Positions 18,093 to 27,418 of a DNA stretch of 35,788 nt are shown one piece after another. The number at the start of each line of letters is the position of its first letter. Position 1 is the first letter of the stretch. The DNA is from Chitinophagaceae bacterium. Lineage in GTDB: Bacteria > Bacteroidota > Bacteroidia > Chitinophagales > REEL01. Made by a program: the position numbers and the translations under genes. Location: contig REEL01000173.1 in the NCBI GenBank assembly GCA_007695095.1, forward strand, positions 1 through 35,788, read 5' to 3'. The notes beneath the pieces were generated by a model. The model was not told the origin of the DNA, ran no database searches, and saw only the letters and a program-made list of their open reading frames with translations.

Positions 18093-18839
18093 ATGGCAAA
18101 AAATAATGATTTAATCTTCGGAAGGCTTCCGGTGCTCGAACAGTGTGAAGCCTCTGCACCTATTGAAAAAATATGGGTTCAAGCCGGTATGCAATGGAAA
18201 GACATGCCTGCCGTAAGGAAATATGCTGCAGATAATAACATTCCCTTACAAAGTGTACCTTTTCAGAAACTAAACAAAATGGTTAAAGGCAATCATCAGG
18301 GGGTTGTAGCTCAGATGGCTTTAGTCGATTATGTTAGTTTACAACAGCTGATAAATCATATTTATGATAAGGGTGAGGATCCTTTTTTAATCGTTTTAGA
18401 AGATGTTACGGATACCCGGAATTTAGGTGGGATTGCGCGCACAGCCCTTTGCAGTGGCGCTCATGGCATTGTTATTCCTAAAAAGGGTACTGCTATAATT
18501 CATGGAGAAACGGTAAAAAGCTCTGCCGGAGCTATTTTAAATATTGAAATTGCAAGGGAAAATACAATTTCTGATATTTTAGACATTTTAAAAAGCAATG
18601 GAATACCTGTTTATGGAGCAGATGCCGGCAGTAAAGAAAGTATGTATGATATAAACTGGAAAGAACCTTCAGCTATAGTTATGGGTGGAGAACAACACGG
18701 AATTTCACAAAAGGTAAAAGACGCTTGTAAAAGCATATTTTCTATCCCGATGCCCGGAAAGTTTGACTCTTTAAATGTAGGTGTTGCAACCGGTGTGGTT
18801 GCTTTTGAAGTAGTAAGACAAAGATTTTACCCTTCTTAA
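18093..18839 (+). CDS. rlmB: 23S rRNA (guanosine-2'-O-)-methyltransferase RlmB (SpoU family)
   Basis: 248 residues, the usual RlmB length. The N-terminal 80 residues form the substrate-binding domain (FGRLPVLE and NHQGVVAQMA), and the rest is a SPOUT knot. Motif 1 RNLGGIARTA has Asn110 and Arg116, motif 2 has GGEQHGIS with Glu200, and motif 3 is MPGKFDSLNVGVATGV. It should use SAM to methylate G2251 (E. coli numbering) in the peptidyl-transferase region. It follows the DUF2723 gene by 8 bases and ends 5 bases from the convergent threonine dehydrogenase gene. Confidence 0.95.
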   Translation: MAKNNDLIFGRLPVLEQCEASAPIEKIWVQAGMQWKDMPAVRKYAADNNIPLQSVPFQKLNKMVKGNHQGVVAQMALVDYVSLQQLINHIYDKGEDPFLIVLEDVTDTRNLGGIARTALCSGAHGIVIPKKGTAIIHGETVKSSAGAILNIEIARENTISDILDILKSNGIPVYGADAGSKESMYDINWKEPSAIVMGGEQHGISQKVKDACKSIFSIPMPGKFDSLNVGVATGVVAFEVVRQRFYPS

Positions 18840-18844
18840 TAAAC

Positions 18845-19789
18845 TCATGCTTTTTCACTTAAAGCTTCCAACATCACTTTCGTCATTTTCTCCAGATCAA
18901 ATTCATTCTTCCAGCCCCAATCCTTTGCAGCCTGCGAATCATCAATACTTTGAGGCCATGAAGCTGCAATTTGTTGCCTAAAATCAGGATTGTAAGTGAT
19001 TTTAAATTCAGGATAAAACTTTTTAATGGTATTGTAAATTTCCTTTGGTGTAAAAGAAATAGCTGTAACATTATAAGAAGTCCTCACTTTTATATTTTCC
19101 GAAGGACTTTCCATTAACTCAATGGTAGCCCGGATTGCATCATCCATATACATCATTGGCAATCTCGTATCTTCTTCTAAAAAACACTCAAAATCTTCGC
19201 CTTTTACCGCTTTGTGAAAAATATCTACGGCATAATCAGTAGTACCTCCACCCGGCAAAGTTTTGTGACTTATTAATCCCGGATAACGAAGTGAACGTAT
19301 GTCCAGACCAAATTTATGATAATAATAGTTGCACCAGCCTTCCCCTGCCAACTTACTAATTCCATAAACTGTTGTAGGTTCTGCTACCGTAAATTGTGGA
19401 GTATTATTTACCGGTGTGGTAGGGCCAAAAACAGCAATAGAGCTGGGCCAAAAAACTTTTTTAACCTCAAACTTGCGTGAAGCTTCCGCTATGTTAAAGA
19501 AGCCATTCATATTTATCTCCCATGCTCTTTGAGGATTCTCCTCCCCTTTTGCAGACAATAAGGCCGCTAAATGATAAATATGATCTACTTCCTCAAACTT
19601 CAAAATATCATCTAATCGCTTTCTGTCTAAAACATCCAGCTTGTAATGCTTGCCCTCTTTAAAAATCTCATTTTCCGGTTCTTTAAAATCTGAGGTAACT
19701 ACATTTTCATCTCCATAGCGCTTCCTAAGCGTTAAAGTCAGCTCTGTACCAATCTGTCCACATGCACCTGTTATCAAAACTTTAGGCAT
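18845..19789 (-). CDS. SDR-type L-threonine 3-dehydrogenase / NAD-dependent epimerase
   Basis: 314 residues. The Rossmann glycine motif GACGQIG is at 8-14, Asp34 is at the end of strand 2 (consistent with NAD preference), Ser116/Ser117 are candidates for the catalytic serine, and YxxxK is Tyr142-Lys146. The later segments LRYPGLISHKTLPGGGTTDYAVDIFHKAV and the C-terminal ASWPQSIDDSQAAKDWGWK are hallmarks of the short-chain threonine dehydrogenases common in Bacteroidota. These oxidise L-threonine to 2-amino-3-oxobutyrate for conversion to glycine and acetyl-CoA. A TAnnTTTG box lies 20 bases upstream. No partner ligase gene (kbl) is in the window. Confidence 0.9.
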   Translation of the reverse strand: MPKVLITGACGQIGTELTLTLRKRYGDENVVTSDFKEPENEIFKEGKHYKLDVLDRKRLDDILKFEEVDHIYHLAALLSAKGEENPQRAWEINMNGFFNIAEASRKFEVKKVFWPSSIAVFGPTTPVNNTPQFTVAEPTTVYGISKLAGEGWCNYYYHKFGLDIRSLRYPGLISHKTLPGGGTTDYAVDIFHKAVKGEDFECFLEEDTRLPMMYMDDAIRATIELMESPSENIKVRTSYNVTAISFTPKEIYNTIKKFYPEFKITYNPDFRQQIAASWPQSIDDSQAAKDWGWKNEFDLEKMTKVMLEALSEKA

Positions 19790-19808
19790 AATTTTATTTT
19801 TTGTACTG

Positions 19809-19816
19809 CAAAAATA
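19809..19816 (-). promoter_or_regulatory. TAnnTTTG promoter box for the threonine dehydrogenase gene
   Basis: TATTTTTG on the minus strand, 19 bases before the start codon; a full -7 consensus match. Confidence 0.55.
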
Positions 19817-20006
19817 AGAAGCTTCACCATTTCCTTAACTTTATTTAAGAATAGTTGTTTTAATTTTTTGATAAATTCTAAATCCAAGCCCATTCATTAA
19901 ACTAAAATCACCAATTCTTTTGTTTTAAAACTCCGAAAAATAAAAGGCCTTTTGCATCATGTTTTTAAAACTTCCTTTTCCTTTGCATGAAATTAACTAG
20001 TTAAAA

Positions 20007-22115
20007 ATGCCTCCAAATAAAGTATTTTTCCCTCTTTTAATTGCTACCATCTTTTACTTTTTGAATCTCAAAGTATCTGAAGCGTCCGTCCAATGGAAGA
20101 TAGAGATTGATAATGATTTGGTTTATATCTCCATAGAGGAAAGTGATTTTGAGTTGACACTCCCTTTAAATGCACTTTTGGAAACTGCACGTTCAACAAT
20201 ATATTTTAGGGAACAACACGCATCCTATCATTTTCAGCCGAAGCTCAAAGAAAGGTGCGATTATAACTTCCATGAATTTAAAATCAATGATAATAAGCTT
20301 GAAATTATCACGATTTCTAAAAACCGAAAATGTGCAGGCGATAAAAAAACAATACTGTTGGAAAAGCATGAAAACAAGGTGAAGCTCACTGTCCAATCTG
20401 ACAGAAATTATGTACGTCTGAATCTTGCCTCAGAAAACAAAACACATTTTTACGGAGCCGGTATGCAGTTTTCGCATTTCAGATTAAACGGACATAGAAT
20501 CCCGGTTTTTGTGGAAGAGCAGGGAATCGGAAGGGGTGATATGCCCTTGAGTTTGTTGACTGCATTTAGTGGAATAAAAGGGAATGCCTATTCAACCTAC
20601 TTTCCTTTACCCTGGCTAATCGGCATTTCTGAAAAGAGCATGGGTTATGATTTGAAAAATAACGGATTGAGTTATCTCAATCTGACGGTAGATGATTTAG
20701 TTTCTTTTGAAGTTTTTTCTAATCAAATTGAAATAGATATTCTTTTTGCCAAAAATCCTGCTGATATACTCAGAAACTACACTCAAAAAAACGGAAGAAT
20801 GAGAGAATTGCCTGAGTGGGCTTACGGCACATGGTTGGGTTTACAAGGAGGTAAAGAAAAAGTTATTGAAGTCACGGAAAGTGCATTGGCTGCCGGAAAC
20901 CCGGTTACGGCTGTGTGGATTCAGGATTGGGTAGGAAAAAGACAAACGCCTATAGGTTCAAGACTTTGGTGGACCTGGAAAGCAGACTCCCTTTCCTATG
21001 GAAACCTCAAAGACTTCAATCAACACATGAATGAGAAAGGAGTTAAAGTACTGGGATACATAAATCCCTTTTTTACGGATACGGGTATCTATTTTGAACA
21101 GGGCATTAAAAACAGCTATTTTGTAAAAGGCAAAAATGGTGAACCCCTGGCATTCAGAAATCCGGGCATTACATTTTATCTGCTGGATATTTTTAATGAA
21201 GAAGCTAAAAAATGGATGAAAGAAATAATCAGAACTGAACTAATTGGTAATGGTTTCTCCGGATGGATGGCAGATTTTGGCGAGTGGTATCCTATTTCCG
21301 GTATTAAAAATATAGCCAACAATAATCTCACAGAATTACATAATTTATATGCGACTAAGTGGATAAAACTTAATTATGAAGTGATTCAGGCCTCGGAAAA
21401 TCCTTCAGACATAGTTTTCTTTAACCGTTCAGGGTTCAGAAATACAGCCCATTATGCCGCTGCAATCTGGATGGGCGATCAGACTACAGATTTTGGAGAA
21501 AATGACGGTCTTCCCTCGGTAGTCACAGCTATGCTTTCTTCTGCAATGTCAGGCTTATCGAATGTCCATAGTGATATTGGAGGGTATACAAATGTTCATT
21601 TACCATTTCTGAGCATTATACGAGAGAAAGACCTGTTAAAAAGGTGGATAGAGTTAAACACTTTTAATATGATTTTCAGAACTCACGAAGGACTAATGCC
21701 TGACAGGAATCTACAAGTTTATGATAATACTGAAATTGAAAGTTTTTTTGCAAAATTCGGAAGTATACATTTTGAACTTCGTTTTTTGTTTAAAGAGCTT
21801 ATGCAGCAATATGTAAATGAAGGGTTACCGGTTATCCGGCCATTATTCTGGAATTTTCCGGAAGATTCATATACCTATACCTTAAAAAATCAATTTATGC
21901 TTGGCAATGACTTGCTTGTAGCTCCTGTTCTGGAAGCTTTTCAGTTTACTAAAAAAGTCTATTTACCCAAAGGGGAATGGTACCATCCCTGGACTCAACA
22001 GCGAATAAACTCAAGTGGTGAATACATTCAGATAGACTGTCAATATGGAAATCCACCGGTATTTATACTTTCTGAAAGCCGGCATTTTGAAAAACTTCGG
22101 GCAATCTTTATATAG
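20007..22115 (+). CDS. Secreted GH31 glycoside hydrolase, sulfoquinovosidase (YihQ-like)
   Basis: 702 residues with an N-terminal signal peptide (hydrophobic 7-22, cleavage near SEAS-VQ). Residues about 260-620 form the GH31 barrel. The nucleophile is Asp423 in GWMADFGEW and the acid/base is Asp491 in WMGDQ. Compared with E. coli YihQ from memory, the sulfonate-recognition residues fall at matching spacing: Gln280 (Gln262), Gln306 (Gln288), Arg319 (Arg301), Trp322 (Trp304) and Tyr527 (Tyr508). This supports hydrolysis of sulfoquinovosides, the head groups of plant, algal and cyanobacterial sulfolipids. YihQ is cytoplasmic whereas this enzyme should leave the cytoplasm. No other sulfoquinovose catabolism gene is nearby, so it appears as a stand-alone gene. 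Confidence 0.85.
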   Translation: MPPNKVFFPLLIATIFYFLNLKVSEASVQWKIEIDNDLVYISIEESDFELTLPLNALLETARSTIYFREQHASYHFQPKLKERCDYNFHEFKINDNKLEIITISKNRKCAGDKKTILLEKHENKVKLTVQSDRNYVRLNLASENKTHFYGAGMQFSHFRLNGHRIPVFVEEQGIGRGDMPLSLLTAFSGIKGNAYSTYFPLPWLIGISEKSMGYDLKNNGLSYLNLTVDDLVSFEVFSNQIEIDILFAKNPADILRNYTQKNGRMRELPEWAYGTWLGLQGGKEKVIEVTESALAAGNPVTAVWIQDWVGKRQTPIGSRLWWTWKADSLSYGNLKDFNQHMNEKGVKVLGYINPFFTDTGIYFEQGIKNSYFVKGKNGEPLAFRNPGITFYLLDIFNEEAKKWMKEIIRTELIGNGFSGWMADFGEWYPISGIKNIANNNLTELHNLYATKWIKLNYEVIQASENPSDIVFFNRSGFRNTAHYAAAIWMGDQTTDFGENDGLPSVVTAMLSSAMSGLSNVHSDIGGYTNVHLPFLSIIREKDLLKRWIELNTFNMIFRTHEGLMPDRNLQVYDNTEIESFFAKFGSIHFELRFLFKELMQQYVNEGLPVIRPLFWNFPEDSYTYTLKNQFMLGNDLLVAPVLEAFQFTKKVYLPKGEWYHPWTQQRINSSGEYIQIDCQYGNPPVFILSESRHFEKLRAIFI

Positions 22116-22282
22116 ATAAGCGTTAACCTCTCTTAAGTTTCAAAGCACAAATATTTTGCTCAAACACTTAATATTTATTAATCCTCTGCTAATTTTTTAA
22201 TTAAATTCTAAAAAATTGTTTGCTTCATGATTATATTTTAATTTTATGTTTTTACATAGGCTTACTTCTTAAAAAAGCACAA

Positions 22283-23773
22283 ATGAAAGGTGAAAACTTT
22301 ATTGAAGAGTTGATAAATGCGTTAAATCCTTCCGAAAAGCGATATGTGAAACTTTACTTAAAGCGGAATACTCCGGAAAGTAAGGACAATAACTACTTGA
22401 AGTTGTTTTTGATTTTGGAAAAGAATATTGATATTACAGACAAAGAAATCATACGTCAATTCCCCAAAAAATTTACAGCGAATCAACTTTCAGTTACGAA
22501 ATTCTACCTGACGAATCAAATTTTAAAAGCACTTGAAAACTTTCAGTATGAAAAAAGTAAAGAGCAAAAAATCCGAAGTGGTTTAAGTCATGTATCTATT
22601 CTTTTTTCAAAATCCATGTATGATCAAAGCCTCAAATTATGTAAAAAGCTTCATCAGGCTGCAATAAAAAATGACTTGTTATTTTATCAGTTGGAAATAA
22701 AACTTTGGGAAGCAAAAATTCTATCAAAAAAAGTAGAATCAAAAAATCCGGAGGCAATCATTGAAAAAACTTTCCGGGATTTAAATGCCATTTCTGACTC
22801 ATTAAACACTTATATAAAACTTCAGGAAATAGATTATTTGATTCTATTGCAAAATCAGCGAGGCGGACTTACCAGAAAACCTGAAGAAGAGCTGAAAATA
22901 AAGGAATGGGTGAAAAAAGTAGAAGCCTCTAAAACCGAAACGCTGGGAAGCTTTAAAAATGAATACCTGTATCATCACATTCTAAGCCTTGGCTACTACC
23001 AACTTCAGGATACCGATAAAAACTTTCAGCATAGAAAAGGCCTGATAGAGTTATTTGATAAGTATGAGGAAATGAAAACCACCTTTGCTGATGAGTATAT
23101 TTCTACTTTAAACAACTTTATCTTAGTCTGTGGCATTCAAAAAAAAGAAGAACAGTTTTTTGATTATCTGCAAATACTAAAAAGCTATACCTCAAATGAT
23201 AGGAATTTAATCACTAAAGTACTTTATACCGCCTACACTCAGGAATTACTTTATTATTATAATAACAAAAACTATACTGCTGCTCTGGAGCTTATTCCAA
23301 AAATCGATACCTTTCTAATTGAGCATGAAAAAGGAATTCCACTTTCCAGCAAAATGCTTTTTATGTTTTTAATAACGGGTATATATCTGGGTTCCGGTAA
23401 AAAGGAAAAAGCTCTGGAATGGAATAACCGTTTTTTAAACTATCCGGATGCAGAAAAAATTTATGACCTGTACCTCTATTCCAGAATTTTTCAAATAATG
23501 ATACATTTTGAAATGGGGAATCAGATATTGGTAAACTCTCTGTTGAAATCAATTTACAGACATTTACTTCAAAATGAGCGACTTTATCTTTTTGAAAAGA
23601 AACTTATTGCCTTTTTAAAGAACATCCTTAAGGATAACAACAAAATCAAACAATACTTTCTGGAGATGTTGAACGATATCAAAACACTAAAAAAAGACCC
23701 TTACGAGAAAAAAGCTTTTCAGTACTTTGATTTTGAAACCTGGTTATCTAAAAAAATAGAATTGCTGAATTAA
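22283..23773 (+). CDS. Bacteroidota-specific helical repeat protein, function unknown
   Basis: 496 residues from the ATG at 22283. The open frame runs back to a TTG at 22220, but that part looks unlike the rest. The start region FIEELINALNPSEKRYVKLYLKR followed by NNYLKLF is a pattern I associate with a widespread Bacteroidota family of about 500-residue proteins. The whole protein is helical and rich in Lys, Leu and Tyr, with repeated 30-40 residue helix pairs that suggest a TPR-like solenoid. No signal peptide or enzyme motif is seen. It converges with the following lipoprotein gene, and their stop codons overlap by four bases. Function cannot be inferred. Confidence 0.75.
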   Translation: MKGENFIEELINALNPSEKRYVKLYLKRNTPESKDNNYLKLFLILEKNIDITDKEIIRQFPKKFTANQLSVTKFYLTNQILKALENFQYEKSKEQKIRSGLSHVSILFSKSMYDQSLKLCKKLHQAAIKNDLLFYQLEIKLWEAKILSKKVESKNPEAIIEKTFRDLNAISDSLNTYIKLQEIDYLILLQNQRGGLTRKPEEELKIKEWVKKVEASKTETLGSFKNEYLYHHILSLGYYQLQDTDKNFQHRKGLIELFDKYEEMKTTFADEYISTLNNFILVCGIQKKEEQFFDYLQILKSYTSNDRNLITKVLYTAYTQELLYYYNNKNYTAALELIPKIDTFLIEHEKGIPLSSKMLFMFLITGIYLGSGKKEKALEWNNRFLNYPDAEKIYDLYLYSRIFQIMIHFEMGNQILVNSLLKSIYRHLLQNERLYLFEKKLIAFLKNILKDNNKIKQYFLEMLNDIKTLKKDPYEKKAFQYFDFETWLSKKIELLN

Positions 23774-24570
23774 GGAACGACTATATTAAAATCCCTGTCT
23801 CTGATTGTAAGGGTGGCATTTCCATTGCAATCGCCGTTACCATAATCAATAGTTCTTTCATCTAAGCCGTCAGGTCTGATTTCCAATATGCCTTGTCTTA
23901 CCCAGCGACACCCGACTTTAACATTCAGGGGGGCAATAATTTCAAGATCATAGTCTCTGCCATTTGCATCTGTCCCCTCAGCCGTACCGGTAATATTATA
24001 GACATCATCCCAGGGAGTAGCAGTGTCTGAACCCTCAACCCATTCTCTGATTCTGTTTGAGTTCCAAAAAATCTGTCCATCCGGAGAGTGAATAATACCA
24101 TTCGTTTCTGTTATTGCAAAATGTAAATTTCCGGCAGCATTTAAACCTAAGTTTTCAACCTCCTGCAGCCCCTCAACCAACATATCATTTACATAGTAAT
24201 TTTCAGGTACTATAGAAATAAATGTACCCGGCTCAGTATAGGGCCCGGACATATCAGCTATTAACTTGCCTCTTCTTTGCCTGCCATCTGCACCCGGACA
24301 ATTAACATTCCCAAAATCTACCTCTATGGTAATCGGGAAAGTACCATCAAATGGACTGATAGTAACAGTTGGACAGGAAGAAGAGCTTTTAAAATTATCT
24401 CCGCCCAAAGTGGCAGAATTCAGTACCTGACCGTAAATATCAGCAAAAATAGCTTCTGACAAGCTGCTATCCTGTGCGGTACTGGTATCCCATCTGTCAC
24501 GAAGATTACCATCACAAGCTGTTAAAAGAAACAAACACAAGACCGGCAAAATTTTAATTTGCTTTTTCAT
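23770..24570 (-). CDS. Predicted envelope lipoprotein, function unknown
   Basis: 266 residues with a lipoprotein signal ending at Cys19 (LFLLTAC). The mature protein is beta-rich and carries paired cysteines (in SSSCPTVTI and NVNCPGADG, plus VGCRW and NGDCNG), suggesting disulfides or strained loops. The block CPTVTISPFDGTFPITIEVDFGNVNC followed by GRQRRGKLIADMSGPYTEPG occurs in many Bacteroidota lipoproteins as I recall, but no function is known. It is a single-gene unit whose stop overlaps that of the convergent helical protein gene. Confidence 0.7.
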   Translation of the reverse strand: MKKQIKILPVLCLFLLTACDGNLRDRWDTSTAQDSSLSEAIFADIYGQVLNSATLGGDNFKSSSSCPTVTISPFDGTFPITIEVDFGNVNCPGADGRQRRGKLIADMSGPYTEPGTFISIVPENYYVNDMLVEGLQEVENLGLNAAGNLHFAITETNGIIHSPDGQIFWNSNRIREWVEGSDTATPWDDVYNITGTAEGTDANGRDYDLEIIAPLNVKVGCRWVRQGILEIRPDGLDERTIDYGNGDCNGNATLTIRDRDFNIVVP

Positions 24571-24727
24571 AATTGATATATTAAGGTTGATAAAACTAAG
24601 AATTCTTTTGGTTTTTTATTCTTACAACTAAAAATTATTATCAATTTTGATGCCAAATCATTCAGTCAATTTTGGCTGATTTTTTGGTCAAACCCAAACA
24701 TATTTAGTATTTTGTTAAAAAAAGAAG

Positions 24728-26170
24728 ATGTTAAAAATTCAAAACTATATAAACGGCAAACTCATTGATCCCATATCGAATAATTATATAGATAATTATG
24801 AACCGGCAACAGGAAAGGTATTCAGCCAAATAGCCCAATCCGGTGCCACGGATGTAGAAAATGCTGTTGAAACTGCCCGAAAAGCTTTTCCTTCATGGTC
24901 TGAGCTGAGTGCTGACGACCGGGCAGTGTGCATGGATAAGATTGCGGATTTGATATTAAAAAATCTGGATGAGCTTGCCCTGGCTGAGTCTAAAGATAAT
25001 GGGAAACCGATTTGGATGGCTAAACAAGTAGACATTCCCCGGGCATCTAAAAACATGTCCTTTTTTGCCTCTGCAATTCGTCAGTTTCACAGTGAATTTT
25101 ACCAAAGCAGCAATCAAATTTATAACTATGTGTTGCGTCAACCCCTTGGAATTATTGGAGCTATTTCTCCCTGGAACCTGCCATTATATCTTTTCACATG
25201 GAAAATAGCTCCGGCTCTGGCTGCCGGCAACTGTGTAATTGCCAAACCCTCAGAAGTTACCCCTTACACCGCTTATCTCTTTAGCAAAATTTGCATAGAA
25301 GCCGGTTTGCCGGCAGGGGTTCTGAATATAGTTCACGGGTATGGAGGAGAAGTTGGTGAAGCTATTGTAAAACACAAGGAAATTAAAGCCATAACCTTCA
25401 CCGGAGGCACCTCCACCGGAAAACATATTGCAGGCATTGCCGCACCCATGTTGAAGAAACTCTCACTGGAACTGGGAGGAAAAAACCCTACCATCGTTAT
25501 GGATGATTGCAATTATGAAAAAACAGTAAAAGAAACTGTCAGAGCAGCTTTCGCCAATCAGGGAGAAATCTGTCTTTGCGGCTCCAGAATACTTGTTCAT
25601 GAAAAAATTTATGAGCAGTTTAAAAAAGATTTTATTGAGGAAACAAAAAAACTCAAAACCGGCTCTCCCTATGATGACAGCAGTAAAATAGGAGCCATAG
25701 TTTCGGAGCAACATTTTAAGAAAATTCTTTCTTATATTGAATTAGCCGAAGAAGAAGGCGGTAAATTGCTCACCGGAGGCAAAGCGTTTAATCCGGGAGG
25801 TGAGTTTAAAAATGGTTGGTATATTGAGCCGACTGTTTTTGAAGGACTACCACAAAATTGCCGCACAAATACTGAAGAAATTTTTGGTCCGGTAGCAACT
25901 TTACAATCTTTTAAAAATATACAGGAAGCAATTGAATTGGCTAATGGAACTGAATATGGACTGGCAGCAAGCATCTGGACAGAGAATCTGAGCGCGGCCC
26001 ATCAGTTAGCGGCTAAAGTAGATTGCGGAATCATATGGATTAATGCCTGGTTAGTCAGAGATTTGCGCATCCCCTTTGGAGGCATGAAACAATCCGGTGT
26101 GGGTCGGGAAGGTGGAGAAGAAGCACTAAAGTTCTTTACTGAACCTAAGAGTGTTTGTATGAAATTTTAG
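24728..26170 (+). CDS. NAD-dependent aldehyde dehydrogenase
   Basis: 480 residues, a full-length ALDH. The general base is Glu248 in LELGGKNP, and the catalytic nucleophile is Cys282 in GEICLCGSR. The cofactor-binding ISPWNLPLYLFTWKIAPALAAGN and FTGGTSTGK segments are intact, as is the C-terminal PFGGMKQSGVGREGG signature. The closest remembered matches are 2-aminomuconate and 2-hydroxymuconate semialdehyde dehydrogenases, because of the NLPLYL motif. This could place it in tryptophan/kynurenine or aromatic catabolism, but none of those genes are in the window, so the substrate is uncertain. The corA gene follows 43 bases later. Confidence 0.92.
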   Translation: MLKIQNYINGKLIDPISNNYIDNYEPATGKVFSQIAQSGATDVENAVETARKAFPSWSELSADDRAVCMDKIADLILKNLDELALAESKDNGKPIWMAKQVDIPRASKNMSFFASAIRQFHSEFYQSSNQIYNYVLRQPLGIIGAISPWNLPLYLFTWKIAPALAAGNCVIAKPSEVTPYTAYLFSKICIEAGLPAGVLNIVHGYGGEVGEAIVKHKEIKAITFTGGTSTGKHIAGIAAPMLKKLSLELGGKNPTIVMDDCNYEKTVKETVRAAFANQGEICLCGSRILVHEKIYEQFKKDFIEETKKLKTGSPYDDSSKIGAIVSEQHFKKILSYIELAEEEGGKLLTGGKAFNPGGEFKNGWYIEPTVFEGLPQNCRTNTEEIFGPVATLQSFKNIQEAIELANGTEYGLAASIWTENLSAAHQLAAKVDCGIIWINAWLVRDLRIPFGGMKQSGVGREGGEEALKFFTEPKSVCMKF

Positions 26171-26213
26171 TTCTTATCATTTATTTCTCTATTTTTAAGA
26201 CCTCCTATCTATT

Positions 26214-27287
26214 ATGAAAAAAAGAAAGTATAACAAGGTTAAAAATATTAAAGTCGGTATGCCGCCGGGAAGCCTTGTATTCACCGGCCAAAAGAAAATG
26301 GATAGCAGCCTTATTACCTTAATACAATATAATGAGCAGGAGTATTTTGAAAAGCAGTATGAAAATATTGAAGATGCTTTGGATTCAATGAATGAATTTA
26401 CCGGTGTAAACTGGCTAAACATAGATGGCTTGCACGATGAAGAACTGGTTGAAAAAACCGGGGCATACTTTCAAATTCACAAACTTTGTCTGGAAGATAT
26501 TTTGAGCATCAACCAAAGACCTAAGCAAGAAGATTATAAAAGCTATTTATTTATAGTGCTCAAAATGATTTCATTAGATAAAGACAATCAGGAATTGGAT
26601 CCGGAGCAGGTCAGTCTTTTATTAAAAGAAAATCATCTGGTAACTTTTCAGGAAAAAAGTGGAGATGTTTTTCAGCATGTACGCAAAAGAATACATGAAG
26701 GCAAAGGGAATATTAGAAAAAAGCAAACAGATTATCTGATGTATGCCTTACTGGATGCAATAGTTGATTATTACTACGTAATACTTGAACATTACGGAGA
26801 AAAAATTGATGAAATTGAATCGCAGTTGTTAGACAATAGTGAAAAAAACATCATGCACCAAATTCATCATGTACGAAAAGAGATTTTATTTATAAGACGC
26901 TCTGTATATCCTCTCAGAGAAATGATTCATCAACTGCAGCAATATGAAACGGAATTTATTAAATCTGAAAACAAGGTTTTTCTTAGAGATTTGTACGATC
27001 ACACCATACAGATTATAGAAACCATAGAAGTTTTCAGAGATATGGCTTCCGGTTTATTAGATATTTATATGAATACCCTTTCCCACAGGATGAACGCCAT
27101 AATGAAGACTCTCACAATCATAGCGACTATTTTCATTCCATTGACATTTATCGTAGGTATTTATGGGATGAACTTTGAGTACATGCCTGAATTGGCCTGG
27201 AGGTGGGCTTACTTTGCAATTTTGGGGTTTATGACTTTAGTCGTCATGGGTATGCTCTTTTATTTTCGAAAAAGAAAATGGCTTTAG
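26214..27287 (+). CDS. corA: CorA-family Mg2+/Co2+ transporter
   Basis: 357 residues. The large N-terminal cytoplasmic domain and long coiled helix (about 200-290) lead to two C-terminal membrane helices. The GMN pore signature is Gly318-Met319-Asn320 in IVGIYGMNFEYMPE, and the C-terminus is the usual positively charged RKRKWL. CorA forms pentamers that admit Mg2+ by channel-like flow, closing when cytoplasmic Mg2+ is high. It is the downstream neighbour of the aldehyde dehydrogenase on the same strand and is probably functionally unrelated to it. Confidence 0.95.
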   Translation: MKKRKYNKVKNIKVGMPPGSLVFTGQKKMDSSLITLIQYNEQEYFEKQYENIEDALDSMNEFTGVNWLNIDGLHDEELVEKTGAYFQIHKLCLEDILSINQRPKQEDYKSYLFIVLKMISLDKDNQELDPEQVSLLLKENHLVTFQEKSGDVFQHVRKRIHEGKGNIRKKQTDYLMYALLDAIVDYYYVILEHYGEKIDEIESQLLDNSEKNIMHQIHHVRKEILFIRRSVYPLREMIHQLQQYETEFIKSENKVFLRDLYDHTIQIIETIEVFRDMASGLLDIYMNTLSHRMNAIMKTLTIIATIFIPLTFIVGIYGMNFEYMPELAWRWAYFAILGFMTLVVMGMLFYFRKRKWL

Positions 27288-27355
27288 CTTCCTTTAAGAG
27301 GCTGAAAAGCATGAAATAAAAGTCCATTTTTATTTCCTGTTATTGAAAAAAAACC

Positions 27356-27363
27356 TATCTTTG
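27356..27363 (+). promoter_or_regulatory. TAnnTTTG promoter box for the rpsP operon
   Basis: TATCTTTG, full -7 consensus, 56 bases before the rpsP start. Confidence 0.65.
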
Positions 27364-27418
27364 CGACCACCTTTTTTAAAAGGGTTATTTTTAACAATCA
27401 AAAGATTAATTAAAACTT

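Noticed and set aside
22220-22282. Alternative TTG start of the helical repeat protein, giving a hydrophobic leader
   Set aside because: The 21 extra residues look like a chance hydrophobic run; the ATG at 22283 begins the conserved-looking region.
27313-27336. 9-bp AT-only inverted repeat after corA
   Set aside because: The stem contains one G-C pair and no T-run follows; in such AT-rich sequence this is too weak to call a terminator.
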